From Megamerina dolium (lineage: Eukaryota; Arthropoda; Insecta; Diptera; Megamerinidae), in NCBI GenBank assembly GCA_963854835.1, contig OY978525.1:115147018-115211017 (forward strand): DNA of 64,000 nucleotides. The letters are read 5' to 3'. Every line of letters starts with the position of its first letter. The first letter of the stretch is position 1. Positions 1 to 12,849 of the stretch are shown one piece after another. Made by a program: the position numbers and the translations under genes. A model generated the notes under the pieces. The model had not been told where the DNA came from, did not search any database, and saw nothing but the letters and a program-made list of their open reading frames with translations.

Positions 1-674
1 TAGTGGCTCAGGTACGTGCTCTCCAATTGCGCATATCGAAATTGGGTGCAGCAGCAGAGAAACAAACTGCACTGGAAACATATAATGCTTTAATTTCATG
101 TATACAGGATCATAAGGAATGTCTAAGGTGAGATGATAGATTAGCTAATTTGATGATTTTATTTACTCCCACTCCCTTTTTATCAGTTACTTTCAATGTA
201 TTCAACCCGTCATCTCTGGCACAATGTTTGTTCAGGTGCTCAGCTCTGGATTTGCATTGTGTATTACAGCTGTCGGTTTTATGATCTCAAATCGTAGTAT
301 GATCCAGCTCATCTCATCGGGCATGTATCTAAGTAGTATTATTATTGAATTATTACCATGTTGTTGGTTCGCAAATGAATTGTTGGCAGAAAGTAATCAA
401 TTGACGACAGCAATGTTTAATTGTGCCTGGTATCAGCAAGATCGACGCTTTCGACAATCTTTGCTTATTTTTATGCAATGTTCACATAAAAAAATCACAA
501 TACTTGCTGGCAATTTAGTTCCAATAACATTGCAAACATTTCTCACGGTAAGTTAATGGCTGAAGTGAATGAATACTGTGGGGATATTTGATTTATTTTT
601 TTATTAATTCAACATTACAGGTTATACGTTTTGCTTTCTCAATGTTTACAATTTTAAGTCAAATGAATACATAA
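1..674 (+). CDS. Odorant receptor gene, 3' part (5' end outside window)
   Basis: Membrane odorant receptor of the insect 7TM family, expected in olfactory neuron dendrites with the co-receptor Orco. Exons read as <1..127, 187..547 and 621..674, giving about 179 residues. Donors are GTGAGA and GTAAGT; acceptors are TATCAG and TTACAG; phases are 2 and 0. The second exon carries the OR C-terminal pattern QPVISGTMF, then CAWYQQDRRFRQSLLIFMQ, then AGNLVPITLQTF; the last exon reads IRFAFSMFTILSQMNT. The exon plan matches the complete paralog at 3565-4893 (middle exon 361 bp and last exon 54 bp in both), so the two are tandem duplicates. A poly(A) signal AATAAA lies at 711. From memory the family resembles the Drosophila Or59a/Or33/Or2a group; this was not tested. 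No lesion is seen in the visible part. Confidence 0.85.
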
Positions 675-710
675 AGTATTCATATTGTACAATATCGACA
701 GCGCTGCTGC

Positions 711-716
711 AATAAA
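711..716 (+). terminator. Poly(A) signal of first OR gene
   Basis: Canonical AATAAA 37 bp after the stop codon of the OR ending at 674. Confidence 0.5.
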
Positions 717-1453
717 TACCGTATAAGTACTGAATGCAATATAACAAGCAGAAATATTTTGTGCCTTGTAGTGTAAGATTCCATTAAAATTAATTGTCAA
801 TTAAAATGTCTATTAAAAAATTCGAATGTTCAGCTTGGATATGTAAAACATTTATGTTTCACTTGGTAGCAATAAAAAATTAATGTCACAGTGTTGAGGA
901 TACAATTTTTGTACCATATTTCGATTATGGCAATTTCTTTTTAAATAATACAATAATTTTAGAAAAACAATAATTTTTAACAATAATTTTAGGTGCCTTT
1001 AATAGAGCATTAAAGAATCTAACCTTCAGGAAAGTAGTAAAATTCCCCTGAACAATTTTTTATAGACAACACTCAAACCTGATTTTTGTGCGGTGGATAG
1101 GGATTGCATAAACGAAAACGTATAAAAAAAATTTAACGGACTTGCGCAACTCTTTGCTCCCTTCAAGTAAATTTCTAAAACTTTCAAAAAAGCAAAATCA
1201 AATGCAACTGCTTGTAAATATCAAAAATCGAAAAAACCAAATGGCCGATCAATTATTTTTCAATTTGATTGAAATTTTCGTATCACGAAAAAAAAACGCA
1301 CAAAAAAAAACGCACAAATAAAAATTCACAAAAAAAAAATTACTACACAAAAACAGGTTTGAGACCAGATTCCTTTGCGTTACTTTCAAAAGAAAAATTT
1401 TTTTGCTTCAGAATTATTACGGGAAAAATTTAATTGCAGAAAAAAGGACTTAT
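717..1453. other. AT-rich noncoding spacer
   Basis: Rich in A and T runs, with a block of repeated AAAAAAACGCAC-type sequence near 1290-1330. No gene or recognisable element is seen. Confidence 0.5.
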
Positions 1454-2620
1454 ACGAGGATGGTGCCAGAACTGCCCGGCCTGGCAAAGAAAACGCAACA
1501 AATTTCGGAAATTTTTTCTTTACTTCTCAACATAATCTCTTTTTCCCAGCGATATTCGATACTCTGTTTATAATATGAACTGTCTAGCTCATTAAAATAG
1601 CCATCTACCGCAGACTCCACCGCTTCATTGTTTGAAAAATCTTCTACCACCAAGTCATTTTTTTTAAATTTGAAAATAGAAAATAATCCGAGTTAAATCT
1701 GGTGAATAAGGTGCGTGCTGAAGCAGTTCGAGCTTTAACTCATTGTGTGAACATTGGTGCATTGTCTTGATGAAACAACACTTTCTTTTTCGCCAAATTC
1801 GACCTTTCTTCTTTAATTTGATCACTTAATCGCTGCAACAAATTAGCCTAATACTCACCGTTGATTGTTTTTCCGTTTTGAAGATAATCAAAAAAAAAAA
1901 AAATTGTCCTACGTGCATTCCAAAAAACAGACGCCATAACCTTGCCTGCAGATGGAACTGTTTTCGCCTTCTTTGGATGCGATTCTCGCCTTTCAAGTGT
2001 GAAGTGATGGATCCATGTCTTATCCAGGGTTACGAATCGATGCAAAAGCTCGGCTTTATTACTGTGAAACATGGCCAAACATTCTATAGAAACATCTTCA
2101 CGACGTTGTTTTTGTTCTATTGTGAGCAAACGCGGCACCCATCTTGGACACAGCTTTTTCATCTCCAAATATTGGGTCAATATACGACGATCATTCATCC
2201 GACGATCACTCAATACTATTTTGTGGATTTTCTTAACCCTTTCTGGGGTGGCCATCTCAATTGGTTGACCACTACGGTGTTCGTCCTGGCAGCTCTGCCA
2301 CCCAATATTTTATGGTCGTAAATAAAGGAGCAGACTCTCCCAGAGTAAAATCTAGTTCGACTTTAATATTCTTTGGATTGAGACCTTTAAAATGATAGTA
2401 TTGAATTACATAAAGGTGACCAATTTTTTCCATATTTACAAATTCACTGAGACCGTTAACTTTCGATGGCTCAAAAAAAAAAAAAAATACTAAAGGACGT
2501 GGCGCCTTGAAACTTAAAATATATATTTTATAAGGTTGCCACTTTTCACCAAAGTAATTTTCTTCAAACTACTGCCGCAATCTATATGTCAGGTCGGGTA
2601 GTTCTGGGACCGACCCCAGA
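1454..2620 (-). mobile_element. Degenerate mariner, irritans-like (copy A)
   Basis: Terminal inverted repeats of the form CGAGGGCGGTCCCAGAACTA are recognisable at both ends (TACGAGGATGGTGCCAGAAC at the left; AGGTCGGGTAGTTCTGGGAC near 2591). The transposase reads leftward on the minus strand: VKKIHKIVLSDRR, a TLDKTWIHHFT block where mariners have DETW around the first catalytic Asp, then a FDYLQNGKTINGEY block. The frame is broken and part of the catalytic C-terminus is in other frames, so it is inactive. The GKTINGEYYANLL signature is closest to irritans-subfamily mariners such as Himar1 as I remember them. Related copies lie at 16487 and 29450. Confidence 0.8.
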
Positions 2621-3487
2621 TTTTTCCTAAAGATTAAAAAAAAAAAATGTTGAATTAAGTCACCGTTATACTAATATAATATCATAAACTGCACATATAA
2701 AATATTGAAGAATATTCATTTGCGGTACAACAGTATCATTAAACATATTTATAATACTTATGCTCATTAAAAATAAGTTGTCTATGGAGGTAAGTACTTG
2801 TTTGCAACATTTGTTTTATAATGTGTATGCTCCTCAAGTACAATATAATAAGTGAATTTAATTAAAAATTGTTGTTGTTGTTGTTGTTGTTGTTTATTCT
2901 ATTGTTTATTCTATAAAGTAAGTATAATTACAAACACATTACATGTAGAGAAAAAGAGAGAGTATGAGTGAGGTTGCTTTGGTAAAGGTTAATATGTATA
3001 TATAATACATATTTAGTCATATGCATTTTACTTTAGTTTTTAATCGAAACACATAAGTATTTTGTCCAGATGTTATTTAACCCATAATTATTACTAATAA
3101 TAATTATTTTTTTGTTTATGCAATTTTAATACATCAAAGAAATATTCAGATATGAAGGGAAAAAGTTAATAGAGTCTCCTTATGATTTAATTACATATAC
3201 ACAGTAAAAAAATTTGTATTATTGAAAACAAGTTAATAAAGAAAAATATTGTTAAATTATGCAATAATTTGTGCATCAAATTATTATAAAATTTGTATAG
3301 AATTATGTTTAAAATCAACACATAGCCGATTGATTATGCACAGTGTATATTGGTGGTTAGAATCATTTTTTTGGATAATTTTAACATGCACTTGTTAAAG
3401 TGTATCCATTTGTATATTATTATATACAATATATGAAACTAACCCCTTTTAGTATATCAGTTGCAGGCTTTATGGCATGCCTGCCTC
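2621..3487. other. AT-rich intergenic region with GTT repeat
   Basis: Contains a (GTT)n microsatellite at 2871-2893 and AT-rich sequence. It is the likely upstream region of the OR at 3565. No open gene is seen. Confidence 0.5.
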
Positions 3488-3495
3488 ATATAAAA
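3488..3495 (+). promoter_or_regulatory. TATA box of the second OR gene
   Basis: TATAAAAG lies 77 bp before the chosen ATG. A TCATTT initiator-like match at 3520 is about 34 bp downstream of the TATA start, slightly longer than usual. Inferred from sequence only. Confidence 0.5.
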
Positions 3496-3564
3496 GCCGC
3501 CTGCTTACAAAGTAATTCTTCATTTATTGTGTGAAAAGTCTTTTAAGTAGTCTGAAGCGACATA

Positions 3565-4893
3565 ATGTCGCAGCCACTTAATTCGTATAATGCATTTCAG
3601 TATTTGTGGTTCTATTGGCGTCTGATTGGCATACATCCATCGGAATCTCATCGCATACTCTATTGGTGTTACTCTCTCATTATGCATTCACTATTCGCCA
3701 TCTTCTTGCCACTCACGATGGTAATGCAATTATTCTTCGTCTCGAATTTTATGCGTATCATCAATAATCTGACTATAACGCTAACAGCAACAACATCCAC
3801 CGTTAAGGAGATGATCATTTTCTATTACAGTCGCAGCCATTTACAGCAAGTACGTTTGCCCTTACACTATTTGGATCAACGCATTGTAGAGGGTGGCAAT
3901 TTGGAGGAACATAATTTTATAGAAAATGCTCTACTCTTGTGTCGTCGTATATTTTTCACCTATAATGTAGCATATTGGTCAGCACTAACTTCGTATGCTT
4001 TACTCGGTTTAATGCGTCACTCTCTAATGTTTGACTCATGGCTGCCATTCGATTGGAATGCCACATCATTGGCATATATTGTTGGTTTCTCATTTCATGT
4101 CATTGGTACGACTGTACAATTGATGCAAAACTTAACCAATGATTGTTATCCGGCAACATATTTAATGATATTGGTGGCACATTTTCGTGTTCTGCATTTA
4201 AGAATCTCCAATGTGGGTAGAAATTCAAATTTGAGCATAGAACAAAATTATGAGCAGTTGATACAATGTATACGCGATCACAAGGAATGCATGAAGTGAG
4301 TTCTGAAATTTAAAAAAAAAAAAAAAAATTAAAATTTTTCCATTTTCATCATAATCCATCACTGATTAGCTATTTTTACTGTATACAACCGGTCATCTCT
4401 GGTACAATATTCATACAAATGTTTAGTACTGGTTTTGTACTATGCATAACAGCATTGGGTTTCTTAATTTCAAATCGTAGTATGTTGCAACTTTTAACAT
4501 CTGGCATCTATTTGAGCTGTATCATCATTGAAATATTACCATGCTGTTGGTTTGCCAATGCGTTGCTGGCTGAAACGGATAATCTCACGACAGCATTGTA
4601 TAATTGTGCCTGGTATGAGCAAGATCAACGTTTTCGCCGGTCGTTAATCATTTTTATGCAACGTTCTCAGAAGAGCAATAAATTAATGGCTGGCAATTTG
4701 ACACCGATTACTTTACAAACATTTTTAGGGGTACGTTCATATGGATGGTTTTTGTATTTGTATATTTTCGAGATGTTTCTAAACAATTAATGCCTCTATC
4801 ACTCTACCTCTGTCTCTTTCTTGCTATTTTGTTTTGCAGATTATACGTTTTGCATTTTCAATGTTTACCATACTAAGTCAAATTAACACTTAG
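3565..4893 (+). CDS. Odorant receptor, complete three-exon gene
   Basis: Insect OR of 381 residues, assembled from exons 3565..4295, 4370..4730 and 4840..4893 (1146 bp). Splice sites are GTGAGT/TTAG (phase 2) and GTACGT/GCAG (phase 0). The protein starts MSQPLNSYNAFQYLWFYWRL, followed by hydrophobic helices, an EQNYEQLIQCIRDHKECM segment before intron 1, and the OR C-terminal signature QPVISGTIF, CAWYEQDQRFRRSLIIFM, AGNLTPITLQTF and RFAFSMFTILSQ. Length is normal for an OR (about 380-400). The start is supported by the TATA box at 3488 and the lack of a better upstream ATG. It lies in tandem with the OR ending at 674. The N-terminus (YxWFYWRLxGIHPSESHRI) most recalls Drosophila Or59a/Or33 by memory. 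No damage is seen, so it is probably functional. Confidence 0.9.
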
Positions 4894-4951
4894 TTTGTTG
4901 CAATTGTATTTATTCGAAAATTAATGTTAATATTGTAGTTGCTGCTTTTAG

Positions 4952-4957
4952 AATAAA
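4952..4957 (+). terminator. Poly(A) signal of second OR gene
   Basis: AATAAA 59 bp after the stop codon at 4893. Confidence 0.5.
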
Positions 4958-5093
4958 TCAATGCTGTTGGATTTTAATGGAACCAAAAATGAGTTTTTAG
5001 GTAATTCTATCATATTGTATCATTTATTTGATATTGTTAATGATAGTTTAATTTTTAATGAATAGAAACTTCTCCCTTCATTTTTTGGCTTTT

Positions 5094-6318
5094 ATATCAG
5101 ATGTAGTAAAAGGAAATCCATTATTTTTCCAATAGATGGCTTTAATAATCTATATCTCGCATTGTATAAGTACGATCGGATTACGCTAGATGGCGTTCGA
5201 AAGATAGGATTTCGTACTAAATAAACTTTTCAGGCAGTTTTGTAATTGCTTGACTCAGTATTGTTTGAGCACGCGTCAAAGATGGACACCAGTAAAGAGA
5301 AAATACGCCATATTTTACAGTTTTCTTCGATAAAGGCGAAAACGCAAGACGCAGACGGCAGAAAATGTGAATAGTGTTTATGGTCCTGATACTGTAATAG
5401 TCCATCACGTGCAATTTTGGTTTCGTAATTATGATGTCAAAGATGCATCACGCTTTGGAAGGCCAATTGTCGAAAATATCAATAAAATAATGGAAATCGT
5501 CGAGTCTGACGGTCATGTAAGCACAAAGATTCTATTGCACAGTAGCTAAACATTGCACAAAAAACCGCTGGATACAAAAAGAGGATCGATGTATGGGTGT
5601 CACACGAGTTAACGCAAAAAAATCTCATGGACCGAATTTCCATCTGCGAATCACTGCTGAATCGCAACAAAATCGATCCATTTCTGAAGCGGATGATTAC
5701 TGGTGATAAAAAGTGAGTCACTCGCGATAACGTCAAGTGAAAACGGTCGTGGTCGAATCACGGTGAGCCGGCGTAAACGGTGGCCAAGCCATGATTGACG
5801 GTCAGGAAGGTTTTGCTATATGTTTGGTGGGATTGGCAGGGAATCATCTACTATGAGCTGCTCCCCTACGGGCAAACTCTTTATTCGGATCAACAATTGT
5901 ACCGTCTGAAGGAAGAAATCACCTAGAAGCGATCCATCAGGACAACGCCAGGCCACACAGATCGATAGTGATTCGCCAGAAGCTCCGGTAGCTCGGTTGG
6001 GAAGTTCTTATGCATCCACCTTATAGTCGGCACATGGCACCAAGTGATTACTACTTGTTCCTGTCTATGGCAAATGCTTTTGCTGATGAAAAATTCGGCT
6101 CAAGAGAAGCTTGTGAAAATCGACTATACCAGTTTTTTGCCAATAGGGACGAGGATTTATATGAGAGTGGCATTATGGCATTAGAGTGGTATTACCTTCA
6201 AAATGGCAATAAGTTATCGAACAAAACGGTGCATATTTGACCTAAATCGGATCATTCTAACTATGCTAAATAAAACCTACAATTTAATGCAAAAATAATT
6301 GATTTCTTTTTACTAAAA
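5094..6318 (+). mobile_element. Degenerate mariner, mellifera-like (copy D)
   Basis: Bounded by GTAGTAAAAGGAAATCCATT at the left and its inverse near 6300. Fragments of a mariner transposase read left to right: an N-terminal helix-turn-helix part (SVYGPDTV, GRPIVENINKIMEIVES), then WVSHELTQKNLMD-type text, LCVWWDWQGIIYYELLPYG, and MHPPYSRHMAPSDYYLFLSM around the third catalytic Asp. Several frameshifts and small deletions break the frame. It belongs to the same family as copies at 35884, 40386, 53177 and 56891. The subfamily name rests on remembered motifs (YYELLPYxQTLNSDLYCQQL). Confidence 0.8.
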
Positions 6319-7723
6319 TTTTACTTTTTAATTATTTATGGTTATATTTTTTAAAAGTAAAAAAAAAACAAAATTTTTTTTGTTTCTGAGATTACTTTCA
6401 AAATGTTTATTATTCACAAAAAAATAATTGCTATCCAATAAATTTCTCTTTGATTACAACTTTATGCTTACATATTTACCGCAAAACCATACTTTTTAAG
6501 GCTAAATTTGCAAATAAAAAACACTAAAAATGTTTAGAGATATTTTTTCTAATAAAAATGTTAACAACACGTTAGTAAATTATTTGAAGTGGAAGGCTTC
6601 ATTATAAAAGGAAATTAAACTTTTCATTTTCTTAAGAAAAAAATTTGGACTAACATATCTTGATTCTCACAAAGACTGCATAAAAGTAAAAAAAAAAAAA
6701 AGCAGTCAATTTTCCAAATCCAATAATAAACTTTTTTCAATTATTCTTTTAAATAGTGGCATAGCATTTCATATTCTTTAAATCGATACTAATTATTATT
6801 ATTGGTTGTTTTTCGAGTATGAAATATTCCGTTGTGTGATGTATATATATATATGAAGTCCTATGGTTCCACGGAGGAACAATGATGTGGTATAAGGAAT
6901 ATTAATTCTACGTGAAAATTTGTTTAAGATTTATTATTTTGCAATAACACATTTTTATCGTAGTTGAAGTAGTTTCATCACGAATGAGGTGATGTTGAGT
7001 TGAATGGGGCTGATTTTGAACCTTTTTCATATAAAAAAGAGTCATTGTACGAGTCCGTAGCACTAATGTATGAACAATGAGATCAGCAGTTAAAGAGTCG
7101 AAGGTGCCTCATTCTTTCATTTTATTGTTGAGGACAATGCAAATATTATTTGAATAGTGATGTGAGCCGATTTATCGATGGCCTTATCATATATTATCAT
7201 ATATCGCTCGGTTTATATTCAATACACTAAATCTCTTAGACGAAGCACATTTATATGATATTTATACTTGACTTAAGTAAATTAATTGTCAATTCTGTCT
7301 TTTTTTTTTATCTTTCTATTCAGGGAAATTTTTAAAGCCACCAGATTAAGATTATTAAGATTACTAAATTCATTTGCAAGCAATTTCTATTTTTCTACAA
7401 TTTTAGTTTTCACAATTTATTAAATTTATACACTTAAAATATTTTCAAGAGAAATTAAAAATAAATAACTAAAATAGTTATTTATATACTCACACAGATA
7501 GACTTTCAACCAGAAGTAATAAATTTTCAAACACTAACACCATCAGTGTTGTGTGTTGAGAAAAATGCTGATGTTGATTTCATTGCTTTAATGACCAATA
7601 CCAAGACACATAAATCTCTAAATGTTACCAAACATAGAATGTAATAGTGTAAAGCGATGGCATAAAGTGCCTCTACTCGACTAAAATGTATATAGAGTTA
7701 ATTTAGCATCGTTAATTGCATTG
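6319..7723. other. AT-rich noncoding region
   Basis: No element or gene recognised. A small hairpin-capable GGTTCCACGGAGGAAC sequence occurs near 6865. The rest is ordinary AT-rich sequence. Confidence 0.4.
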
Positions 7724-7724
7724 C

Positions 7725-7760
<36 letters not shown>

Positions 7761-7778
7761 TGTGTGTGTGTGTGTGTG
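7724..7778. repeat. (GT)n microsatellite
   Basis: About 27 GT units with one TA interruption. Confidence 0.95.
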
Positions 7779-7926
7779 ACTGGTGTCGATTTGTACACCA
7801 TATACTAGAAGGAAGCATTCGAATTTAATGTGTTTATGCCTTACTTCCATGTATGTACTTACTTTTTTGAATCCCTTTATTTTACAATACATTGATGATT
7901 TTTCTTTTTGGACTTTTAATAATGTG

Positions 7927-7952
7927 GATGATGATGATGATGATGATGATGA
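7927..7952. repeat. (GAT)n microsatellite
   Basis: About eight to nine GAT units. Translated it gives only Asp runs. Confidence 0.9.
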
Positions 7953-8053
7953 TAATAGTGATTGTGTTGTTTTTCGTGATTTTTATGTTCTTGCTCTTTT
8001 CAAACGAAAGTGCTCACTTGCGGATTTTCTATCCAGCTATCTAACTGGTATGT

Positions 8054-8120
<67 letters not shown>

Positions 8121-8121
8121 C
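8054..8121. repeat. (ATC)n microsatellite
   Basis: About 22 perfect ATC units. The poly-His reading frame across it is an artefact of the repeat. Confidence 0.95.
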
Positions 8122-11100
8122 ATTACACTTGAAGCGCCATCACCAATAGCTCGACATACACTAGATTGTACTCTTCGAAAGAGTTAATCGTTAGAAGATA
8201 TTTGCACACAAACAAAACACACACACACACACACACACAGTCAAGCGCATTCAATTTTACAGCATATCCATCATGTTTAATGATGATTCAAATATGAATA
8301 TCTTTAGTTTTCTACTTGCATGCATTTTGGCACTGTCTGTCTGTCTGTCTGTCTGTCTACCTCTCAAGCGGCATAATCAGTTGCATGGCAGCAAAATATT
8401 TCTTTGAATTTAGTATATAGTGAGCATATTTGAATAATGATAATGATGATGATGTGGCGGGCTGTGGTTAAGATTATAATGATGGCATTACCTTCTTTAT
8501 AGTATTACTTCATTGAGTTATAAATGCCATAATATGTTAATTTATGTGACAGTGATAATTTTGTAACCAACTAAATGAAATTGTTGCATTCGTTAGCATA
8601 AAAGATGTGTCTGTGTGTGTGTGTGTGTGTAATTTCTGTACAAATTTATATGTATGCATATACATAAGTATTCACATAAAGGCCTAATACCTACATATTC
8701 ATCTACTACACATTTCCATTTAAATGCATTAATGTTCATATGAAATGAATAATTGTCGTAATGAATCATATATACACTCGTCATTCATATTCATATATGA
8801 ATTTTCATCATACATATGAGCAATATATACGAGTAGTTAATTGAACTGCTTGTAGGAAATGATTAAATTGGACAATGGCTGCGTATGAGTTATATTAAAT
8901 TTCAGTTAAGTATACATTGTTACATTCAATATAATTGAGTTAGCTGCGGTTAAGGTACATATTCAGATTTAATTAGACATTAGACATTCACAAAAGTAAT
9001 CGTAATGAGTAGGAGTGTAATTTCTTTAATCAAATGAGTACTTTCTCGGTCATGGGCTCAAGTTTTAAGTGCGATGAATTTAATTCTTTCGTCGCTACAA
9101 GAAAAAAAAAAAAAAAAAGCTTTAAAAAAATTGGTTTGGAGCACGGAAATAATAACGAAGACTCTTGATGGCCAATTTGATATATCCTTATACATATATC
9201 ATTAAAATGAGCCTTACATTAGGTGCCCATGTATCATTCATATGTGAACGGGTAGATTTAGAACACAATAAAATGGTACTTCGAGTGCAGTACAATGAGC
9301 CAATAAATGTCTGAGTGCTGCGCTTGATTTCTATTTGTTTTAAAATAAAAATAAAAAAAAAATAAAAAATAAAAAGGAAAACGAAGTGTCACTGTGATTT
9401 AACTCATCCAAATAGTTTGCAAGGCCTTTTAACGTGAATTTTCTAGAACAAAATGACAAATTGATTAAAATATTTCTTAAAATTAGCATCGATTCAGTAG
9501 CACATTTGCGTAAATATTCTTGAAACTCTGGCCTTAGAAGTTGAATTCATTATTCGGTACCAGTTGATGTACGGCGACAGAGACAAATACCCAACCTATG
9601 GCGTTAAAAGAACCATTAAGCCAAAGAAATAGAGATTACATGCAAACTGTTCAGCGAACGAATAAAATAAGAACGAAATGGAGTACAAATTCAAATTTAT
9701 TAGTTTATTGTTTAATAATATGTTCTGTACGAAAGATTAGTGATGTAAATTGTGATAAAATTTTCAGTGCTAAGGTAAATTATATTAACCCTTTAAACAT
9801 AAACCTGGCTCATTTGTTCCATCATCACCATATATCTTACGTAGACTTTTAGTATTTATTTGTATAAAATCGATTCATTTGTGTACTTCGTACTCATGTT
9901 AGTGCGGCAGCCATCTCAATGAGAGAGCTCATCTAGACAAGAATAGACTTATTGTGATACTAAGCGTTTAGTGTGCAATTTCTATCCATTTAACCAATCA
10001 GTGCTGTTTTGTAAAATTTAGAAGATTCAGGTACCAAGTTATGTTTAGGGTTGCTACAGCGCGACTTTCGCTTTTGGATTGAAAGATTAATTTTATTGAC
10101 TTTTTTTTATTTTTTATAAATTTTGAGATATTATTTCAGTTACATTGTCAATAATGTATTAATTTTCATAAATATTACTCAATTATCTTTTCGCTAAGTC
10201 ATTAAACATTAAAATCCGCTTATATTTACAATGCTTTTAAGCAGAATCAATTTTAATCCAAAATTTGACGAAAACACGGTTTTAGGTATTTTCGATATTC
10301 AGTGTATAACAAAAAAGAAATTTACGAGGCATATTATTTCCGAGCCATTACCTAAAAGTAGACAAACCAATGGTTCTTCTGAATCCAAGGGCGTCAAAAT
10401 CGGTTGGCATTTTTCCTTAAAAAAAATAGCTTAAAGGGGTCACATGTTTAAAATTGGCAGATTTTATAAATTTTTTTTTTTGCTTGTGAATTTTAGAAGA
10501 AAAGTATATATGATAAAAAGAAAATAAAAAATCCCTCTGAGGGAATTTTTAATCCCCCAGAGGGAATATTTAGTCCCCCAGAGGGAATTCTTTTTGACAG
10601 AAAATGAATTTTTGTTGTTGTTTTTAATGTATAGTATGTTATTGATATTTTACTGCATCAAATTGATCACTGAACGAAATATTATGCCTCAAAATTAAAA
10701 CAATTTCCAATCTATGGATCTTTTTCGGTAATGAATATACTTCAATATTTTAAAGGAATTTGAAAAATCAAACTGTTTACTAATAAAATCCATAGAAATA
10801 CATGATTATGATTAAATACTTGCCAGCATTACTATATGAATTTATACATTTATAGCTAGAAGATAATTTTAAGCATTTAAAAATGAATCACCAACATATT
10901 TAAGGTAATATTTACTTTCACGTTTTAATTGTTCGATTTTAAAATCTGACATAACAACATGTACACTTCGTTACAATGGGGGGGTTGAAAAGGTTCTTCA
11001 ATCAAACATGAACTTGCTAGTTTTGCATATGAAATGCATAAAAATACCGAAAAGAGAACAAAAAAAAAAAAAAGAACGCACGTACATGAAAGAACACATA

Positions 11101-12840
11101 CAAATGCACAAACATAAGAAAATGCACAAATTTTCACATCATTCTTGTGTGACAACAATGCTGCTGCTGCTGCTGCTTCAGCTGATGCATACGATGAATG
11201 CCAGCATGCATTGTAAACGTATCACAAGCTTTACATGTAAGTACATTTTTACATCACATATCCATACGTATAGTATTATAATGCACGTAAAGTACTTGGT
11301 TGACATGCATTTTAGTAGCCGCTTGTAATGTTCAAATGTTAAACGTGAGTTCATGTACGATCATTTCTATCTGCATTGGTTTGACATCATGTTTGACCAA
11401 ACAAACCAACCGACCGAATGAATGGATGACCTACCAATAAACCAATCAAGTCAACCAATGAGGCAACCATGTCAACCAACAGGAATGATAGGGACCGCAT
11501 AAACATGGTCAATCTGGTAAATGCTTTTTGTCAGTGTTAGTGTGTGTATATGCACTACACTCTACACATATCGTCCTTTTAATTCAACTGCTGACCGGTC
11601 AAAATTGTGAGAATAATCAATTTTATTCAATACTTTGAACATTGGCAATGCCAGGGTGACACATTTTCACAATGATGCTGCAATAACTACAATATATTGT
11701 ATGTATATAAACATTGTATATAAACATTCTTATGCATAAACAGCAGACCTAGTATTAGCGACTACTAGTATTACTATAGTTGTTGTTGTTGTGTTGATTT
11801 TTCATGTTGCACTAGCTGACTTTTGCATTGTACTATACTGACTGATGACTGACCCTCTTCGACCCTCTGATGATACGATGAGTAACTGCTATACATATGG
11901 TATGTCGGTAATCGGCATCAAAAGTCACATTGTTATTGTTATATTGTTGTAAATTTTCAACCAACAAACAAACAACAAATAGCATAATAATATTGAAACT
12001 CAAAACACGTTTAACAAGCGATTGAAAAAGCATTTAAACTGATTCCATCAACTATGTGTGTATATATGTAGTTCATTTCTCAACGACGATGTGTTGCAAT
12101 GTGGTGTTTTGGTGCAGCAAGTGAGGTTGCCTCAAAACCAAAGTAGTACACACACACAGTGAAACATAGTTCTTGCATTTGCTTCATGTAACTATTACCA
12201 AAGGGTAACAACAACTAATACATATACATGGTACGTACCAGTTATAAAGGATGCCCACAAGCTTATATGTAAAAGACAAAGTTGTACTTTTTTTTTTTTG
12301 TTTGTTGAAGGGATACTGTTGTATGCAATTGATTGAAAAGTTATTAAGTGCATGATTATTTTGTTTTGTTTTTTTTTTTTTCATTGTTGTTTGTTGTTTA
12401 TCCAAAACTTTGTTGTATTTGTATTGAATGGAAACTTTTCTTTATGAAAAGCGTGCAAATGATGTTAATTTGCTTACTTTATGACATTTTTGGATACTCA
12501 TACCTCAATAAAGTGGGGAAATCAATGAATCTTTATACTATTTGAGTGTACTTGCCTTGTTAAGCTAGAAGTATGCATTATAAAAGACAAGCAACTAATC
12601 CCCATGAAATCACCTTACTATCTCGAAATGTAAACATTTGGTCTAGAAGCATGAAGAAAAAGACTTGAGCGTACATATTTGGCTCGTTCTGAATCGAAAT
12701 AAAATCAACTCGTTTACCTTCAAGTTTTATATATAATAGTGGATTTGGACATGAATTGAAAATAACGACTCATTATGAGACCGAAACATACAAGTTGGTG
12801 CCAAATTTTCATGCTTGTAATATGGTATAGGTTTGGACCA
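8122..12840. other. Gene-free, microsatellite-rich region
   Basis: Nearly 5 kb without a convincing gene or TE. It contains (AC)n at 8217-8240, (CTGT)n at 8332-8358, (GT)n near 8610-8630, a poly(A) tract near 9100, a triple 21-bp-spaced palindrome at 10533-10587, a CTG run at 11161-11176, AACCAA-rich sequence at 11400-11480 and GTT runs near 11780. Short open frames here have low-complexity composition. It may be intergenic or an intron of a flanking gene. Confidence 0.5.
10533..10587. repeat. Three palindromic CCCNNNGAGGGAA units at 21-bp spacing
   Basis: Units start at 10533 (CCCTCTGAGGGAA), 10554 and 10575 (CCCCCAGAGGGAA). Starts are exactly 21 bp apart, near two helical turns. Function unknown. 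Confidence 0.75.
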
Positions 12841-12849
12841 CAAAGCAAC

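Noticed and set aside
7783..8187. 134-residue open frame with Asp and His runs
   Set aside because: Composition is produced by the GAT and ATC microsatellites; no conserved domain and no gene context.
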